Positions 17,013-27,156 of a DNA stretch of 64,000 bases are shown here, piece after piece. The position numbers and the translations under genes are program-made. The notes beneath the pieces were generated by a model. The model was given only the letters and a program-made list of their open reading frames with translations. It did no database searches and was not told where the DNA came from. How positions within the stretch are numbered: position 1 is the stretch's first letter; each line of letters begins with the position of its first letter. Source of the stretch: Niastella soli (GTDB lineage Bacteria > Bacteroidota > Bacteroidia > Chitinophagales > Chitinophagaceae); the NCBI RefSeq assembly GCF_017742245.1, contig NZ_JAGHKO010000001.1, positions 124,001 to 188,000 on the forward strand. The letters are read 5' to 3'.

Positions 17013-18695
17013 TTAAGGAGCATATTTGGTGAATTCGTAGCCTACAATACCACCATTGGTAAGCATCATATACACACATACCCTTTCCCGATCGTCGTTG
17101 TATACCCAGCATACATCGGCTACGCCATTCCCATTTGATGCAGCGGTAAGATCATTCGCATCATCAGAAGCAAACACGCGGAAACTGTTGAAACCGGCCG
17201 CATTGGAAGTAAGCCCTATATTGGAAGCCTTTGTTACATCAAACAAGCTTAAACCAGCCTTTGTACTGTTAACATTCTTGAATGTTGACACTGCCAGGAA
17301 GTTGGCATTGTTGAAAGGAAAGTAATCCATGGCCAGGTGCAGCGTACCAACTACCGAGGCCTCCGTTGTAAAGGCCACAGACCGGCTGTTGCTGCTTCCA
17401 TTCACCAGGGCTATTTCAGCGGGATAGTTAATAAAATAATCCGGGTTGCCGGTGGTGCCTGTTGGTTGTGCTTCAGCATAGAACGACCAGGTACCTGTCA
17501 TGGATGAGTAAATTTGTACAGTAGGAGTATTGCTTACAAGCACTCCATTCGAGATTTTCCAGGTATATACCACGTTTGATACACCCGCAGTGGCAGCAAT
17601 CACCGCATTCTTGGTAACATCGCCATAAACATTCACTCTTCTGCCCACGCCACCATCGCCTGCAATAGAAGCGGGGTTGTTATTCGTCCATTGTATTAGT
17701 TTTACCGGGGCGGCATCAAAAGCGTTGTTATATTGGTATATATAGAATACTCCGTTTTTAGCGGCATAAGAGGAAACCAGAATGTGGCCGGCCGTATCAT
17801 TGGCAATGGCAAAGCTGCGAAGGCTTCCCGGTGGCACCGTCATGTCCTGAACATAATCACCGGTTTTACGGTTGTAGATCTTATAGGTAGAAGGTGTATT
17901 GCTTACTACCACTGCCAGGTAATTACCGCTTATGGCCATGGCACGGTTCACATCATTGGTGGCGAAACCGGTAAGCTCTGCTGCACTTTTACGCCATAAC
18001 ATGCGGCTAATACCAACCCCATAATTCAATTTAACCGGTTCAACTGCTTTCAGCGTATAAGTCCTGGAAGAACCGTCAACACCCGTCACGGTAAAAGGGA
18101 CAGGTTGCGTTAAATTAAGAACGGTGCCATCGGCTATAGAACCTTTTGAGTGCGGGCTCATGGTGGTTGCAATTGATACCGATGAAACATTTGTTCCGGG
18201 CACTACATAAAAGATAGCTTCATTGGTAGCATTGTTCACGATGGCATCTATTTGTTGTTTTGCACCGTTTTCAGTAAAGGTGATCGTAGCCTTGCGCAAT
18301 TTCGTATCTGCCACCTGCCGCGCTGCCAGCACATAAGAGCTCACAGCACCTTCGCCTGATGTAACCTGTAATTTCACCGGATTGGTCAGGTCCATTGGCT
18401 CCCCTATCGATGGTGATAATTGAGCGTCGGTAGGGATGGTGGCCCGTACGATCAACCTTTTAATATCGGTGGCATTCTCTGAATCTTCCGTATAAAAAAA
18501 TGGAACATCAAAGTAAATGGTATCATTACTGAACCGGGGTTCAAACAAACGATCTTTACCATATCCCTCCAGCGTTACAAACATATCACTGATGGCGTTT
18601 CCGTTCGAACGGGGAACAGCGTCTACTTTGCGGCAGGAGGAAGCAACAGCAGCAGCTGTTGCAGTAATCAATATATAGTTGAGTAAATTTTTCAT
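17013..18695 (-). CDS. DUF5018-type surface lipoprotein with beta-propeller-like C-terminus
   Basis: 560 residues from the ATG at 18695 (MKNLLNYIL). The leader ends AVASSC followed by RK, a lipoprotein signal. Residues about 15-240 contain two DUF5018-like Ig folds (VRATIPTDAQLSPSIGEPMD and ATTMSPHSKGSIADGTVLNL share the cadherin-like beta-sandwich pattern). The rest has repeated VAVVSNTPSTYKIYNRKTGD / HILVSSYAAKNGVFYIYQ strands that suggest a propeller. It takes the SusE/F-like position after SusD, so surface glycan binding is inferred. Confidence 0.75.
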   Translation of the reverse strand: MKNLLNYILITATAAAVASSCRKVDAVPRSNGNAISDMFVTLEGYGKDRLFEPRFSNDTIYFDVPFFYTEDSENATDIKRLIVRATIPTDAQLSPSIGEPMDLTNPVKLQVTSGEGAVSSYVLAARQVADTKLRKATITFTENGAKQQIDAIVNNATNEAIFYVVPGTNVSSVSIATTMSPHSKGSIADGTVLNLTQPVPFTVTGVDGSSRTYTLKAVEPVKLNYGVGISRMLWRKSAAELTGFATNDVNRAMAISGNYLAVVVSNTPSTYKIYNRKTGDYVQDMTVPPGSLRSFAIANDTAGHILVSSYAAKNGVFYIYQYNNAFDAAPVKLIQWTNNNPASIAGDGGVGRRVNVYGDVTKNAVIAATAGVSNVVYTWKISNGVLVSNTPTVQIYSSMTGTWSFYAEAQPTGTTGNPDYFINYPAEIALVNGSSNSRSVAFTTEASVVGTLHLAMDYFPFNNANFLAVSTFKNVNSTKAGLSLFDVTKASNIGLTSNAAGFNSFRVFASDDANDLTAASNGNGVADVCWVYNDDRERVCVYMMLTNGGIVGYEFTKYAP

Positions 18696-18720
18696 TTCTG
18701 ATAATTTATTTTCTTTGTGA

Positions 18721-18782
18721 TATGGCAATGGATAATGGTTAGTTTGATTATTGCCCATTGCCTATTGCCCATTGCCTATTGA
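18721..18782. repeat. Heptad repeat of TTGCCCA/TTGCCTA type
   Basis: ATGGCAATGGATAATGG is followed by two rounds of TTGCCCATTGCCTA (period 7), a degenerate inverted arrangement. It directly follows the stop of susD at 18785 in the minus direction. The reverse-complement words CAATGGG and CAATAGG recur at 34836-34868 and 37055-37102. Confidence 0.7.
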
Positions 18783-18784
18783 CT

Positions 18785-20491
18785 CTACCATCCCTTGATC
18801 TGCGTTAATCCCTGGTTGTTTTGTAATTCAGTAGTAGGTATGGGAATATAATACAGGGCCGGTGTAAACTGTCTGTTGGCATTATCGCAGTTTACTACTT
18901 CATAATTGTATCCTGCACCAGCGGGTGTAATGCGGTGGCCGGAAAAACGTACCCCATTTAAAAGGGTATGCGCTTTACGCCATCTTCTCAGGTCCCAGTA
19001 CCGGTGCCCTTCAAATGCCAGCTCTACTTTGCGTTCATGTTCTACAGCTTCCATCATTTGCTCGGTTGTAGAGGCGTTGGTATTAGGCAGGCCGGCACGA
19101 TTGCGCACTTTGTTCAACGATTGCTGGGCAGCGCTGATATTATTCAGTTTGGTCATTGCCTCGGCATGGATCAGCAGTACTTCCGCATAACGCATTTCTA
19201 TCCACTGTTGAGTACTCCCATTGACAATAAAGGTGGTATTTGTTGAATCGAGCATCTTCTTCGCATAGTAACCGGTTACCGTTCTGCGGGGCTCGGTGGA
19301 AACGCCGTATTCAGCAAAGCCTTCCTGCGTGTTGGCGGCAGTGGTATTCAACGCCCGACCTTTCCACATTGCATTATTATATAAAATGGAGGCGTAGAAA
19401 CGGGATTCGCGGTTGGCATAGGGATTGGCTGCCTGCGTGGAATTGCTCCAGAGAAATTTTGTTCCGTCCTTCATTTCAAATTCATCAACTAATTGTGCGG
19501 TGGGCACGCCGTATACCAAACATTGGCCGGGTGCGTCATTCGGTGGTGCAAATCCCTGGTCGTAAGTATGTTTCAGTTGAGGTGATACAAAGTCAATTTT
19601 GAACAGGGCTTCTTTTGTATTCTTATTATAAAAAGTGCTTGCAAAATTGCTTTCCAGCGCATAATACCCCTGGCTGGCCATGTCTATTACAGCCTGGGCT
19701 GCTGTTGCTGCATTCTGATAATAGGTTTGTGCATTGGCGGCCGACACGCCGGTCAGCTCATCGGCATTGAATTGCTTTTTATCATATTCCGCAATGGAAG
19801 CAGCATATAACCAGGTACGGGCTAGCATACCGAAGGCAGCGCCTTTTGTGGCACGGCCAGTCTTCGTTGTAGGCCATTGTGCGGGCAGGTTGTCAGCCGC
19901 AAACTGAAAATCAGCCGCTATGAATTTCCAGCAATCTTCCTCTGAAGAACGCTCATGGGCTTTATCGCCATATTGGTTTATATTATCGAACAGGATCACA
20001 CTGCCATGCAACTTCACCAGCCAGAAATATACATACCCCCTTATAAAGCGCGCTTCGCCTTCATACTGCTTTTTAGCAGCGTCGTCAATCTTTCCATACT
20101 TATTTATACCATCAATGAATTCATTCAGGCGGCGGATGCGTGCGTAAGCGTTTTGCCAGTAATTCAATTGGGGCCCCGCCGCATTCACGCGCGAAGCATC
20201 GGTAGCCAGGATGTTAACCGTTCCATTTCCTGATACGGTGGAAGTATACTTCATTATATCGGTCAATGCATCGGTGGCATTGTCGTACCCTATGGGGAAA
20301 GTACCGAACTTAAACCGCTGGAATTCGTTGTAATTTTCTGCAATGTACAGTTCTATATTAGCAGGGTTGCTCCAGGTTGACTCTTCAGAATATCTGCTGG
20401 TCGGCATAATATCCACTTCACAACCCTCCACCAACATTACCACACCTGCTGCCAGCACCGTATTTTTTATGATTGATATTATTTTGCTCAT
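18785..20491 (-). CDS. SusD/RagB-family lipoprotein (PUL 2)
   Basis: About 568 residues from the ATG at 20491 (MSKIISIIKN); a TTG four codons earlier is less likely. The leader ends VMLVEGC, then EVDIMPTSRYSEES, typical of SusD. Other hallmarks are EGEARFIRGYVYFWLVKLHG-type TPR helices, the MRYAEVLLIHAEAM block and the C-terminal VEHERKVELAFEGHRYWDLR signature, ending IPTTELQNNQGL. It pairs with the SusC encoded 19 nt upstream and supplies the binding lid of the outer-membrane importer. Confidence 0.95.
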   Translation of the reverse strand: MSKIISIIKNTVLAAGVVMLVEGCEVDIMPTSRYSEESTWSNPANIELYIAENYNEFQRFKFGTFPIGYDNATDALTDIMKYTSTVSGNGTVNILATDASRVNAAGPQLNYWQNAYARIRRLNEFIDGINKYGKIDDAAKKQYEGEARFIRGYVYFWLVKLHGSVILFDNINQYGDKAHERSSEEDCWKFIAADFQFAADNLPAQWPTTKTGRATKGAAFGMLARTWLYAASIAEYDKKQFNADELTGVSAANAQTYYQNAATAAQAVIDMASQGYYALESNFASTFYNKNTKEALFKIDFVSPQLKHTYDQGFAPPNDAPGQCLVYGVPTAQLVDEFEMKDGTKFLWSNSTQAANPYANRESRFYASILYNNAMWKGRALNTTAANTQEGFAEYGVSTEPRRTVTGYYAKKMLDSTNTTFIVNGSTQQWIEMRYAEVLLIHAEAMTKLNNISAAQQSLNKVRNRAGLPNTNASTTEQMMEAVEHERKVELAFEGHRYWDLRRWRKAHTLLNGVRFSGHRITPAGAGYNYEVVNCDNANRQFTPALYYIPIPTTELQNNQGLTQIKGW

Positions 20492-20510
20492 AGCCTTCTT
20501 CAATTTTTGA

Positions 20511-23500
20511 TTAGAGAGTGATGTTTACACCGCCAGAGATCATACGTTGTTGCGGATAGAAACCATTGTTTACGTTGGGCATTTCAGGATCGAGGTATTT
20601 CAGCTTATCCCAGGTGAACAGGTTGAAGCCTGATACATAAAACCGTACCTGTTTGATCTTTGCTGCATTCAACCATTTTACGGGAAGCGTATAACCCAAT
20701 TGAGCTGATTTCAACCGAACATATGATCCATCACGGATCCAGCCAGAGTTGGCATTTGCATTATGCGCACTTAAGGTAGCTTTATAGGAGCTTAACCGTG
20801 GGAAGGCCGCATTCGGATTGTCGGGCGTCCATGAGCCTTCTACCAGGTAATAAGGTGAGTTACCAAAGTTGTAGAAAGTTTTTGTAAAGGGGGTGTTGTC
20901 ATCGATACCGCTTACATTGCTGCTTCCTTCATAAGTACCGGCCAAACTTACATCACACAATGCCGCACCCTGGAGCAACGCAGAAAAGTCGAAGCCTTTG
21001 TATTTAAGATCAATATTCAACCCAAACCCAAGCTGAGGTGTATTGCTGCGGCCAATAAACGTCATATCATCGGTACGGGTTAAACGTCCATCACCATTCA
21101 GGTCTTTATACTTGAAGTAACCAGGTGCCACCACACCACCACTGGGTGAAATACCGTTCGCAGCCTCTTTCCAATCCTGGTACATGCCTTCTACCACAAA
21201 ACCCATTTTCTCACCTACACTATGTCCCACTGTACGTTGCCAGGCAGGCAAACCGGCCGATTCATTTCTACGAATGATCTTGTTCTTCGCCCAGTTCAGG
21301 TTACCGGTAACACCGTATTGCAATTCACCAATATGATTATTATGACGGATCTGCAGGTCGAAACCGCGGTTGTCCACTTTTCCATAGTTTACCCGGGAAG
21401 GATAGTAGCCACCCAATGACAACGGATATAATGCGGTCACTGCATCGAGGATATCGTCTGTTCTTTTATAGAACACTTCAAAATCAACACCCAGTAATCC
21501 ATTCAGGAAAACCGATTCAAAACCCCCATTCAACATGCTCGATACTTCCCAATGCAGATCGGGGTTAGGATAGGACATGGAGTACAATCCGGCTGTAGAA
21601 GTACCACCAAACACGGCTACCGGATCTGTGGTCAAACCGTAGGTTTGTATATAAGCGAAGGGTGGTACATAAGTTTCAGACCCCATTTTACCATAGGAGG
21701 CTTTCAATTTTAAAAAGCTCACGGTTTTGCTCAGGTTGTCGAAAAACCCTTCTTTACTTACCACCCAACCCAAACCAACACCAGGGAATGATTTCCAGCG
21801 GTTCTTTGGTGCAAACCTTACCGAGGCATCCCATCGGTTGGCCACTTCCACCAGATACTTATCTTTAAAAGCATAGTTCAACCGGACTACCGTACCGGCT
21901 CTTCTGTCTACAGAATCGCCCCCTGTAGGTGCAAGCCAGTCATTCTTGTCTGTACTGCCGTAACTGATAGACTGAAGATCTGTAATGGCGAAATTGCTGT
22001 TGCCGGCTGAAAAATTGTTGGACTGATAGCCCGACCACTCATACAATGCCAATGCGGTCACTGCGTGATCCCCGAATGTTTGGTTGTATGAAATGCTTGG
22101 TTGGAATGTTTTCCGGTTGTACTGGCTGTATATCTGCCGGAGCGTGGTTTTTGAGATCCCGGGGGGATTGGCAACAGGTACATAATCTCCTGTTACCTGA
22201 TCGCGGTTGCGCCCCATTAATGGATAGGGTGTCAACCAGTTTTTATTTTCAGTAATGTTCCGGTCATAAGCAACCAGTAACTTTCCTTCGAGCCCTTTTA
22301 CCCAGGGTACTTTTGCATTTAAGGTCATAGATCCCTGAAAAACGTTATCCTGCCTTTGTTGGTACCCTGTTTTTTCAACTGCCGCAATCGGGTTCACCCA
22401 ACCGGAACCGGCATTGTGTGCAACCGGCAAACCGTTTGGCGCATACATGGGCATGTTAGGCGTCATCCGAACCGCCTGATAAAAGGGGTTCATATAAGCA
22501 TCATTATCCGGGGCAATTCCCGGTGTGTTGCCCAATTGCTGGCGAACAGCCAGGTCGAGCGACATAGAAAAGATATCGTTCAATTGCCCGTCTATATTGG
22601 TGCGGGCATTGTAGCGACGGTAGTTTGTATTTTTCACCACCCCTTGCTGATCGAAATAGCTCAGGCTTGAAAAATATTTCAACCTGTCGGTTCCACCACG
22701 CAGGGTAATACTGTGTTGTTGTGAGGTGGCATTATTACCAGCCAGCATCCCCACCCAGTCGGTATTACCCAACAGGGGATTGGTATTGGTACCATTGCGA
22801 ACCGCATCAATTTGTTCCTGTGTATAAACAGGCGCTACCGGATTTACACCGGTGTGCATGTTATAATCATTATCCATTTCAATTCCCTTGTTGTACCATT
22901 CCATATAGTCTGGTCCGTTCAGGAATTTAGGGAAACGGGTATTGCTGTTTGAAGTAAAGGCGCCATCATAACTGATGGCCAGCTTTTGATTTTTACCTCT
23001 TTTGGTAGTAATGAGAATAATACCATTGGCAGCCTGTAAACCATATACGGCAGTGGATACGGCATCTTTCAAAACGGTCACGCTTTCTATCTCACTAGGA
23101 TCGAGATTGCTGAAGGAAGGGCGTTGCACGTTATCGATGATGATCAATGGCCCGGCGCCGCCAGCATAGCTGCTAATACCACGAACACGCAGGGCGGCGT
23201 CGTCATTACCGGGGCGGCCGCTTTGTTGCAGGGCTACCAAACCCGGGATCCGGCCGGCCAACATATTGGTCAGGTTCATGGTTGGGGCTTTCTTCAGTTC
23301 TTCACCGCTGATCTGCGCAACAGAACCTACTACACTTCCTTTCTTTTGACGCCCATATGCCACCACCAATACCTGGTCCATATCGCTGATACTGTTGGCC
23401 AGTTTTGCCACCACCTGGGTGCCGGCTTTAGCTACCAGCATTTGTTCGGCATAACCGGTACGGGAAATAATAAGGGTTGCTTTGTCGCCAGAAATGTGTA

Positions 23501-23708
23501 AGGTGAACTTTCCATTGGCGTCAGTAGCAGTTCCCTGGTTGGTTCCTTTTACCACAACCGAAACGCCTTCGAGCGGCGATCCATCAGTAGTGGTAACAAT
23601 ACCCGAAACCGTTGGTGACTGGCCGAATGAAATGAGATGGCAAAGAAGAAAGATGACACTAAAACATAGTGCGCGTACTGCTAACAAATGATGCCGCAAT
23701 TGTCTCAT
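20511..23708 (-). CDS. SusC/RagA-family TonB-dependent transporter (PUL 2)
   Basis: 1065 residues. A signal peptide ends LISFGQ, then comes a carboxypeptidase-like domain (VSGIVTTTDGSPLEGVSVV), TonB box DQVLVVAYGRQ, and a plug domain with LRVRGISSYAGGAGPLIIID and GLQAANGIILITTKRG. The beta-barrel ends ISGGVNITL. It is only loosely similar to the PUL 1 transporter. It lies 45 nt behind the FAD oxidoreductase gene with no recognisable TAnnTTTG promoter between them, so it is probably expressed with the upstream genes. Confidence 0.96.
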   Translation of the reverse strand: MRQLRHHLLAVRALCFSVIFLLCHLISFGQSPTVSGIVTTTDGSPLEGVSVVVKGTNQGTATDANGKFTLHISGDKATLIISRTGYAEQMLVAKAGTQVVAKLANSISDMDQVLVVAYGRQKKGSVVGSVAQISGEELKKAPTMNLTNMLAGRIPGLVALQQSGRPGNDDAALRVRGISSYAGGAGPLIIIDNVQRPSFSNLDPSEIESVTVLKDAVSTAVYGLQAANGIILITTKRGKNQKLAISYDGAFTSNSNTRFPKFLNGPDYMEWYNKGIEMDNDYNMHTGVNPVAPVYTQEQIDAVRNGTNTNPLLGNTDWVGMLAGNNATSQQHSITLRGGTDRLKYFSSLSYFDQQGVVKNTNYRRYNARTNIDGQLNDIFSMSLDLAVRQQLGNTPGIAPDNDAYMNPFYQAVRMTPNMPMYAPNGLPVAHNAGSGWVNPIAAVEKTGYQQRQDNVFQGSMTLNAKVPWVKGLEGKLLVAYDRNITENKNWLTPYPLMGRNRDQVTGDYVPVANPPGISKTTLRQIYSQYNRKTFQPSISYNQTFGDHAVTALALYEWSGYQSNNFSAGNSNFAITDLQSISYGSTDKNDWLAPTGGDSVDRRAGTVVRLNYAFKDKYLVEVANRWDASVRFAPKNRWKSFPGVGLGWVVSKEGFFDNLSKTVSFLKLKASYGKMGSETYVPPFAYIQTYGLTTDPVAVFGGTSTAGLYSMSYPNPDLHWEVSSMLNGGFESVFLNGLLGVDFEVFYKRTDDILDAVTALYPLSLGGYYPSRVNYGKVDNRGFDLQIRHNNHIGELQYGVTGNLNWAKNKIIRRNESAGLPAWQRTVGHSVGEKMGFVVEGMYQDWKEAANGISPSGGVVAPGYFKYKDLNGDGRLTRTDDMTFIGRSNTPQLGFGLNIDLKYKGFDFSALLQGAALCDVSLAGTYEGSSNVSGIDDNTPFTKTFYNFGNSPYYLVEGSWTPDNPNAAFPRLSSYKATLSAHNANANSGWIRDGSYVRLKSAQLGYTLPVKWLNAAKIKQVRFYVSGFNLFTWDKLKYLDPEMPNVNNGFYPQQRMISGGVNITL

Positions 23709-23753
23709 ACAGTTACTTTGGTTAAAAGTGGAGGTTACAAAATTTTTTATGGC

Positions 23754-25616
23754 CTACTTCAGAATGCCTGAAATAGAAATCGTTTTTTCAAAAGGATGAA
23801 GGTATTGGTCTAATAGTATGGCAATGGCCCGCCGGCTTAATTGACCTGCCGCACCGGCGTATTGTACGCCGGCGCTTTGCAGATCAGTAACAACCTGTTG
23901 CTCTGATATAACAATACCGGTCTGCTTTATAATATTTATAAAATCCGTCACCGTGCACATGGCGCCGGACGCAGCCCAGTAAGTTTTCAATGTTGGATAA
24001 TACAACCGCAGTCCCTGCACCAGCTCATAGGCCGGCATGGGTTGTTCGGGATAGAACCAGGTTTGATTGGCCCACATATACGGCACACCGGTCCCTTTCA
24101 AAATTCCTGTGGCGCCAATTTTTTGTAGGATGGTAAAATGGTTATCAGTAACCGGTACATCTATAAATGGCATGATGTACCCATTGGCTTTTAGTAATTG
24201 TTCCTGTACCGCGCGTACTGATAATTGCGCAGGTTGTATTTTTTGCTGCACACACAGCGCGGCCATACATCCTGCGGCCTGTCCCAGCTGCATTACCACG
24301 GGTTGTAACCGTGTGGCCCCATTTACGATATTGCTTACGCTGATGCTTTTCTCCGCCACTATCAATCCATCTACCCCCTGCGGTATAAGGCTCCCCATAG
24401 GCACGTTGTACGATGGCACTTTGATCTTTACAAAATCTATAGTAGGCGCCGATGTATTTTTAAGATGATGATGGTCTATGGTGTAATCGCCCACTGCAAT
24501 GCCTGTACGGTACAGGGGCAGCGCTGTTTCATAAGGCGTAGCCACATGGGGCAGGGTGAATGTGACCAGGCCTTTTACCCGGCGCGATTCCCGGTGATAT
24601 GGGATCATGGGCAGTTTGTCGGCCGTGGTAAATTCATCATCGGCCAGTCCCAGGTTTTTATAACCCAATACCGTTTGCAGATAATATACAAAACGCAGGG
24701 TATGCAGTTTGGCTTCTTTAAGGGCCTGCTCTCTTTCTGCCGGTGTTCTCTCAATAAGATTGAGGTAAAGATCATTGCCGCATTTTGGCCAGTTGATCAT
24801 GTATTTGTTGTGCGGCAGCCGGCCATACTGCATCATGCGAAAACAGTTGTTCTTTGGGCTATCGAATGAAGCGGGATCGCTTACATCACAGCTGCACCCG
24901 AAAACATGGGCATCGTAACCGGCTGGTTTGGGAATAGTTTTATCGGCCTGCGGTCCATAATCCTTTAATACGGCTACGTATGTCAGGTCCTGGATAATAT
25001 TATTAGCCTGCTCCGGCGCTTGCTCTTCTCCAGTATCATGCCTGCTATCCATGCCAATGCGATAACCGGCCCCCGCTGCTGCTGCCACATCGCCCAGTTC
25101 GGTAGCATCGATCAATATGCTGGCGATAATAGTGCGTTGTTTCTTTCCCTGGAGAATGGTAACGGTCCATTGTTGCTGGTCCCGTTTTACCGAAAGCCAT
25201 TTTGTATTGAACCATACCTGTAATGACTTTTCAGCGGCAGTCATTTTTTGCAGCAACTCATTGCCGGTATGTGGTTCAAACAACGTATTGCTCACCCAAC
25301 CGGTTTCTACTGAATCGGCGCCGCCATAATAGTCATACAACTGTTTTCTGAATTCACCCCATAAACCTGCGGGCAGGCGATGATTGCCGTCGATGGCCGA
25401 CACCCCGGCAGCCGTTAACATCCCACCCAGCCAGTTGGTTTCCTCTACGATCAAAGTATTTACACCCATCCGGGCAGACTGGATGCCAGCCATAGTGCCA
25501 CTGGCCCCGCCGCCGATGATCAGTACGTCTGTTTTGTAAACAGATTGTTGTGCTGTCACCAACAGGCCGTTAAGCAGTAATATCAGCAGTTGTATGTGTT
25601 TCATTGCAGCGTTCAT
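23754..25616 (-). CDS. Exported FAD-dependent oxidoreductase (FAD_oxidored family)
   Basis: 620 residues with an N-terminal signal peptide ending LLVTAQ, then a Rossmann dinucleotide motif VLIIGGGASGTMAG and NWLGGMLTAAGVSAIDG, IDATELGDVAAAAG and a C-terminal NIVNGATRLQPVVMQLGQAAG typical of the FAD_oxidored family. Residues about 490-610 form a further domain of unknown role. Such proteins, sometimes misnamed xanthan lyase, often sit in PULs. An exported flavoprotein oxidising or reducing a sugar is the plain inference; the reaction is unknown. It starts the SusC-proximal part of the string. Confidence 0.85.
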   Translation of the reverse strand: MNAAMKHIQLLILLLNGLLVTAQQSVYKTDVLIIGGGASGTMAGIQSARMGVNTLIVEETNWLGGMLTAAGVSAIDGNHRLPAGLWGEFRKQLYDYYGGADSVETGWVSNTLFEPHTGNELLQKMTAAEKSLQVWFNTKWLSVKRDQQQWTVTILQGKKQRTIIASILIDATELGDVAAAAGAGYRIGMDSRHDTGEEQAPEQANNIIQDLTYVAVLKDYGPQADKTIPKPAGYDAHVFGCSCDVSDPASFDSPKNNCFRMMQYGRLPHNKYMINWPKCGNDLYLNLIERTPAEREQALKEAKLHTLRFVYYLQTVLGYKNLGLADDEFTTADKLPMIPYHRESRRVKGLVTFTLPHVATPYETALPLYRTGIAVGDYTIDHHHLKNTSAPTIDFVKIKVPSYNVPMGSLIPQGVDGLIVAEKSISVSNIVNGATRLQPVVMQLGQAAGCMAALCVQQKIQPAQLSVRAVQEQLLKANGYIMPFIDVPVTDNHFTILQKIGATGILKGTGVPYMWANQTWFYPEQPMPAYELVQGLRLYYPTLKTYWAASGAMCTVTDFINIIKQTGIVISEQQVVTDLQSAGVQYAGAAGQLSRRAIAILLDQYLHPFEKTISISGILK

Positions 25617-25639
25617 TCTGGTTTTCGTGAATGGGTCAA

Positions 25640-25894
25640 TGGTTAATGATGCTGCAAGTCCTATGCAGCAAGCAATCGTGTATCGTGAATCGGTCTCGGC
25701 TTAGCCGAGAGCAATCGGCAGATCGGTCCTTCGCTTCGCTCAGGCCCGAGTCGGGAAACGGGAAACCGTAAACGTGAAAGTCCTTATTGCAGAATTCCGA
25801 TTATTATCGGCAATCGGCAATCTCCGACTAATAGCTAGACTCACTTCAACTCGTCACGCTTCTTTCAACTTATCAACTTCCTACCTCCTACTTC
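25640..25894. repeat. Mosaic of heptad-phased dispersed repeats between AGE and FAD genes
   Basis: The spacer holds AATCGTG/TATCGTG words, a hairpin CTCGGCTTAGCCGAG, GTCGGGA-AACGGGA-AACCGTA-AACGTGA in 7-bp register, AAGTCCTTATTGCAGAATTC (near-copy at 37198-37219), CTCCGACTAATAGCTA (copy at 15326) and five CTTCCTA-type heptads at about 25878-25912. The last run into the 3' end of the epimerase gene. Confidence 0.75.
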
Positions 25895-27130
25895 CTACTT
25901 CTTACTTCCTATATCAACTCCTTCCAATACCTTCCACACCTGGTACAACGCTCTGGGGATATGAAAACAACCCTTCCACTTGCCGCCCTTCTGATTCAAC
26001 AATACTTCGCCCTGGCGGTTGAGGTAACCAAACCATTCGCCATATTGCTCATCCCGAAAATGCGCCCAGGTATAATCATGTACTTTTTTAAACCACTTCC
26101 AGCATCTTTCATCGCCGGTCAATGCATATCCTTTGGCAAGGGCTACCAGCGCTTCGGCATGTACCCACCAGAGTTTTTGGTCCCACTCCAGTTGTTGCGG
26201 AGGCATACCCAGTACATCCATAAAATACAGGATGCCGCCATATTTTTTATCCCAGCCATAATCAAGCGTGTGCAGCATGATGTCGCAGGCTTTTCTTATC
26301 AACAGCTGATCGTTCATGCGTTTGCCCAGGTCCATAATAAACCACATGGCTTCAATGGTGTGTCCGGGGTTAATGAGGCGACCTTCAAAACTGTTACTGA
26401 ATTTTCCGTCGGGATGTACGTTCTCCAGGATCAAACCATGTTCAGGTTTATAAAACACATCCATCACTTCCCTGATAACGATGGGCGCCAGCTCATTCAC
26501 CCGTTCGGTACCAATAATATGTTCCAGCTCTAATGACAAATTGCAAAGGATCATAGGTAAACTAAAGCTCTTAAGGGTACGGGTACCGGGATAAGCTTTG
26601 TTGTAGATCCCTTTCCAGTTATGCTGGCGGCGAATTATATTTTCAAACGTTGTGACTGCTATTTCTTTATATCTATCGGAAGGTGTTGCTTTATCGAGCG
26701 AGGCAAAGGCCATGGCCGCAAAGCAATCGCTGAAGATGTTATACGGTTGAACGAGGGGTTTGCCCTCTGCTGTTGAGGAAAAGTACCAGTTGCCTTCGGC
26801 ATCACGGCCATGCTTTTCCATAAACCGGGCGCCATGGAGGGCCATGTTCAGCCAGGTCTCATTTTTTTCTACATTATTATACATGTAGCTGAAACACCAG
26901 ACCTCACGTCCCTGTAACCACATGAATTTATCAGTATCGTAAACTTTTCCATCACGGCCAAGGCAGGTAAAATAGCCGCCATGTTGTTCGTCCTTACTGT
27001 ATTTGAGCCAGAATGGCAGCACACTATCAAGCAGTTCGTGGCGATAAAGGGCAGCATAGGAAGCCGGGGTACCTTCGCTGTTGGTCATAGTCTCCACTGC
27101 AAAGCCTACATTCCTTTCGTCAGCAGTCAT
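25895..27130 (-). CDS. N-acylglucosamine 2-epimerase (AGE/RnBP family)
   Basis: 411 residues, cytoplasmic. The sequence follows RnBP-type GlcNAc 2-epimerases throughout: [72 protein letters not shown] (His of the HxIEA motif) and [15 protein letters not shown] (catalytic His region), closing with [17 protein letters not shown] enzymes interconvert GlcNAc and ManNAc (EC 5.1.3.8) and serve sialic acid or ManNAc catabolism in Bacteroides-type pathways. The last codons (IGSKK and stop) are written by an AGGAAGT heptad repeat. It is the first gene of the string, divergent from the ROK regulator. Confidence 0.9.
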   Translation of the reverse strand: MTADERNVGFAVETMTNSEGTPASYAALYRHELLDSVLPFWLKYSKDEQHGGYFTCLGRDGKVYDTDKFMWLQGREVWCFSYMYNNVEKNETWLNMALHGARFMEKHGRDAEGNWYFSSTAEGKPLVQPYNIFSDCFAAMAFASLDKATPSDRYKEIAVTTFENIIRRQHNWKGIYNKAYPGTRTLKSFSLPMILCNLSLELEHIIGTERVNELAPIVIREVMDVFYKPEHGLILENVHPDGKFSNSFEGRLINPGHTIEAMWFIMDLGKRMNDQLLIRKACDIMLHTLDYGWDKKYGGILYFMDVLGMPPQQLEWDQKLWWVHAEALVALAKGYALTGDERCWKWFKKVHDYTWAHFRDEQYGEWFGYLNRQGEVLLNQKGGKWKGCFHIPRALYQVWKVLEGVDIGSKK

Positions 27131-27156
27131 AGTTTCGGTGTTATTTTAATTTATTT

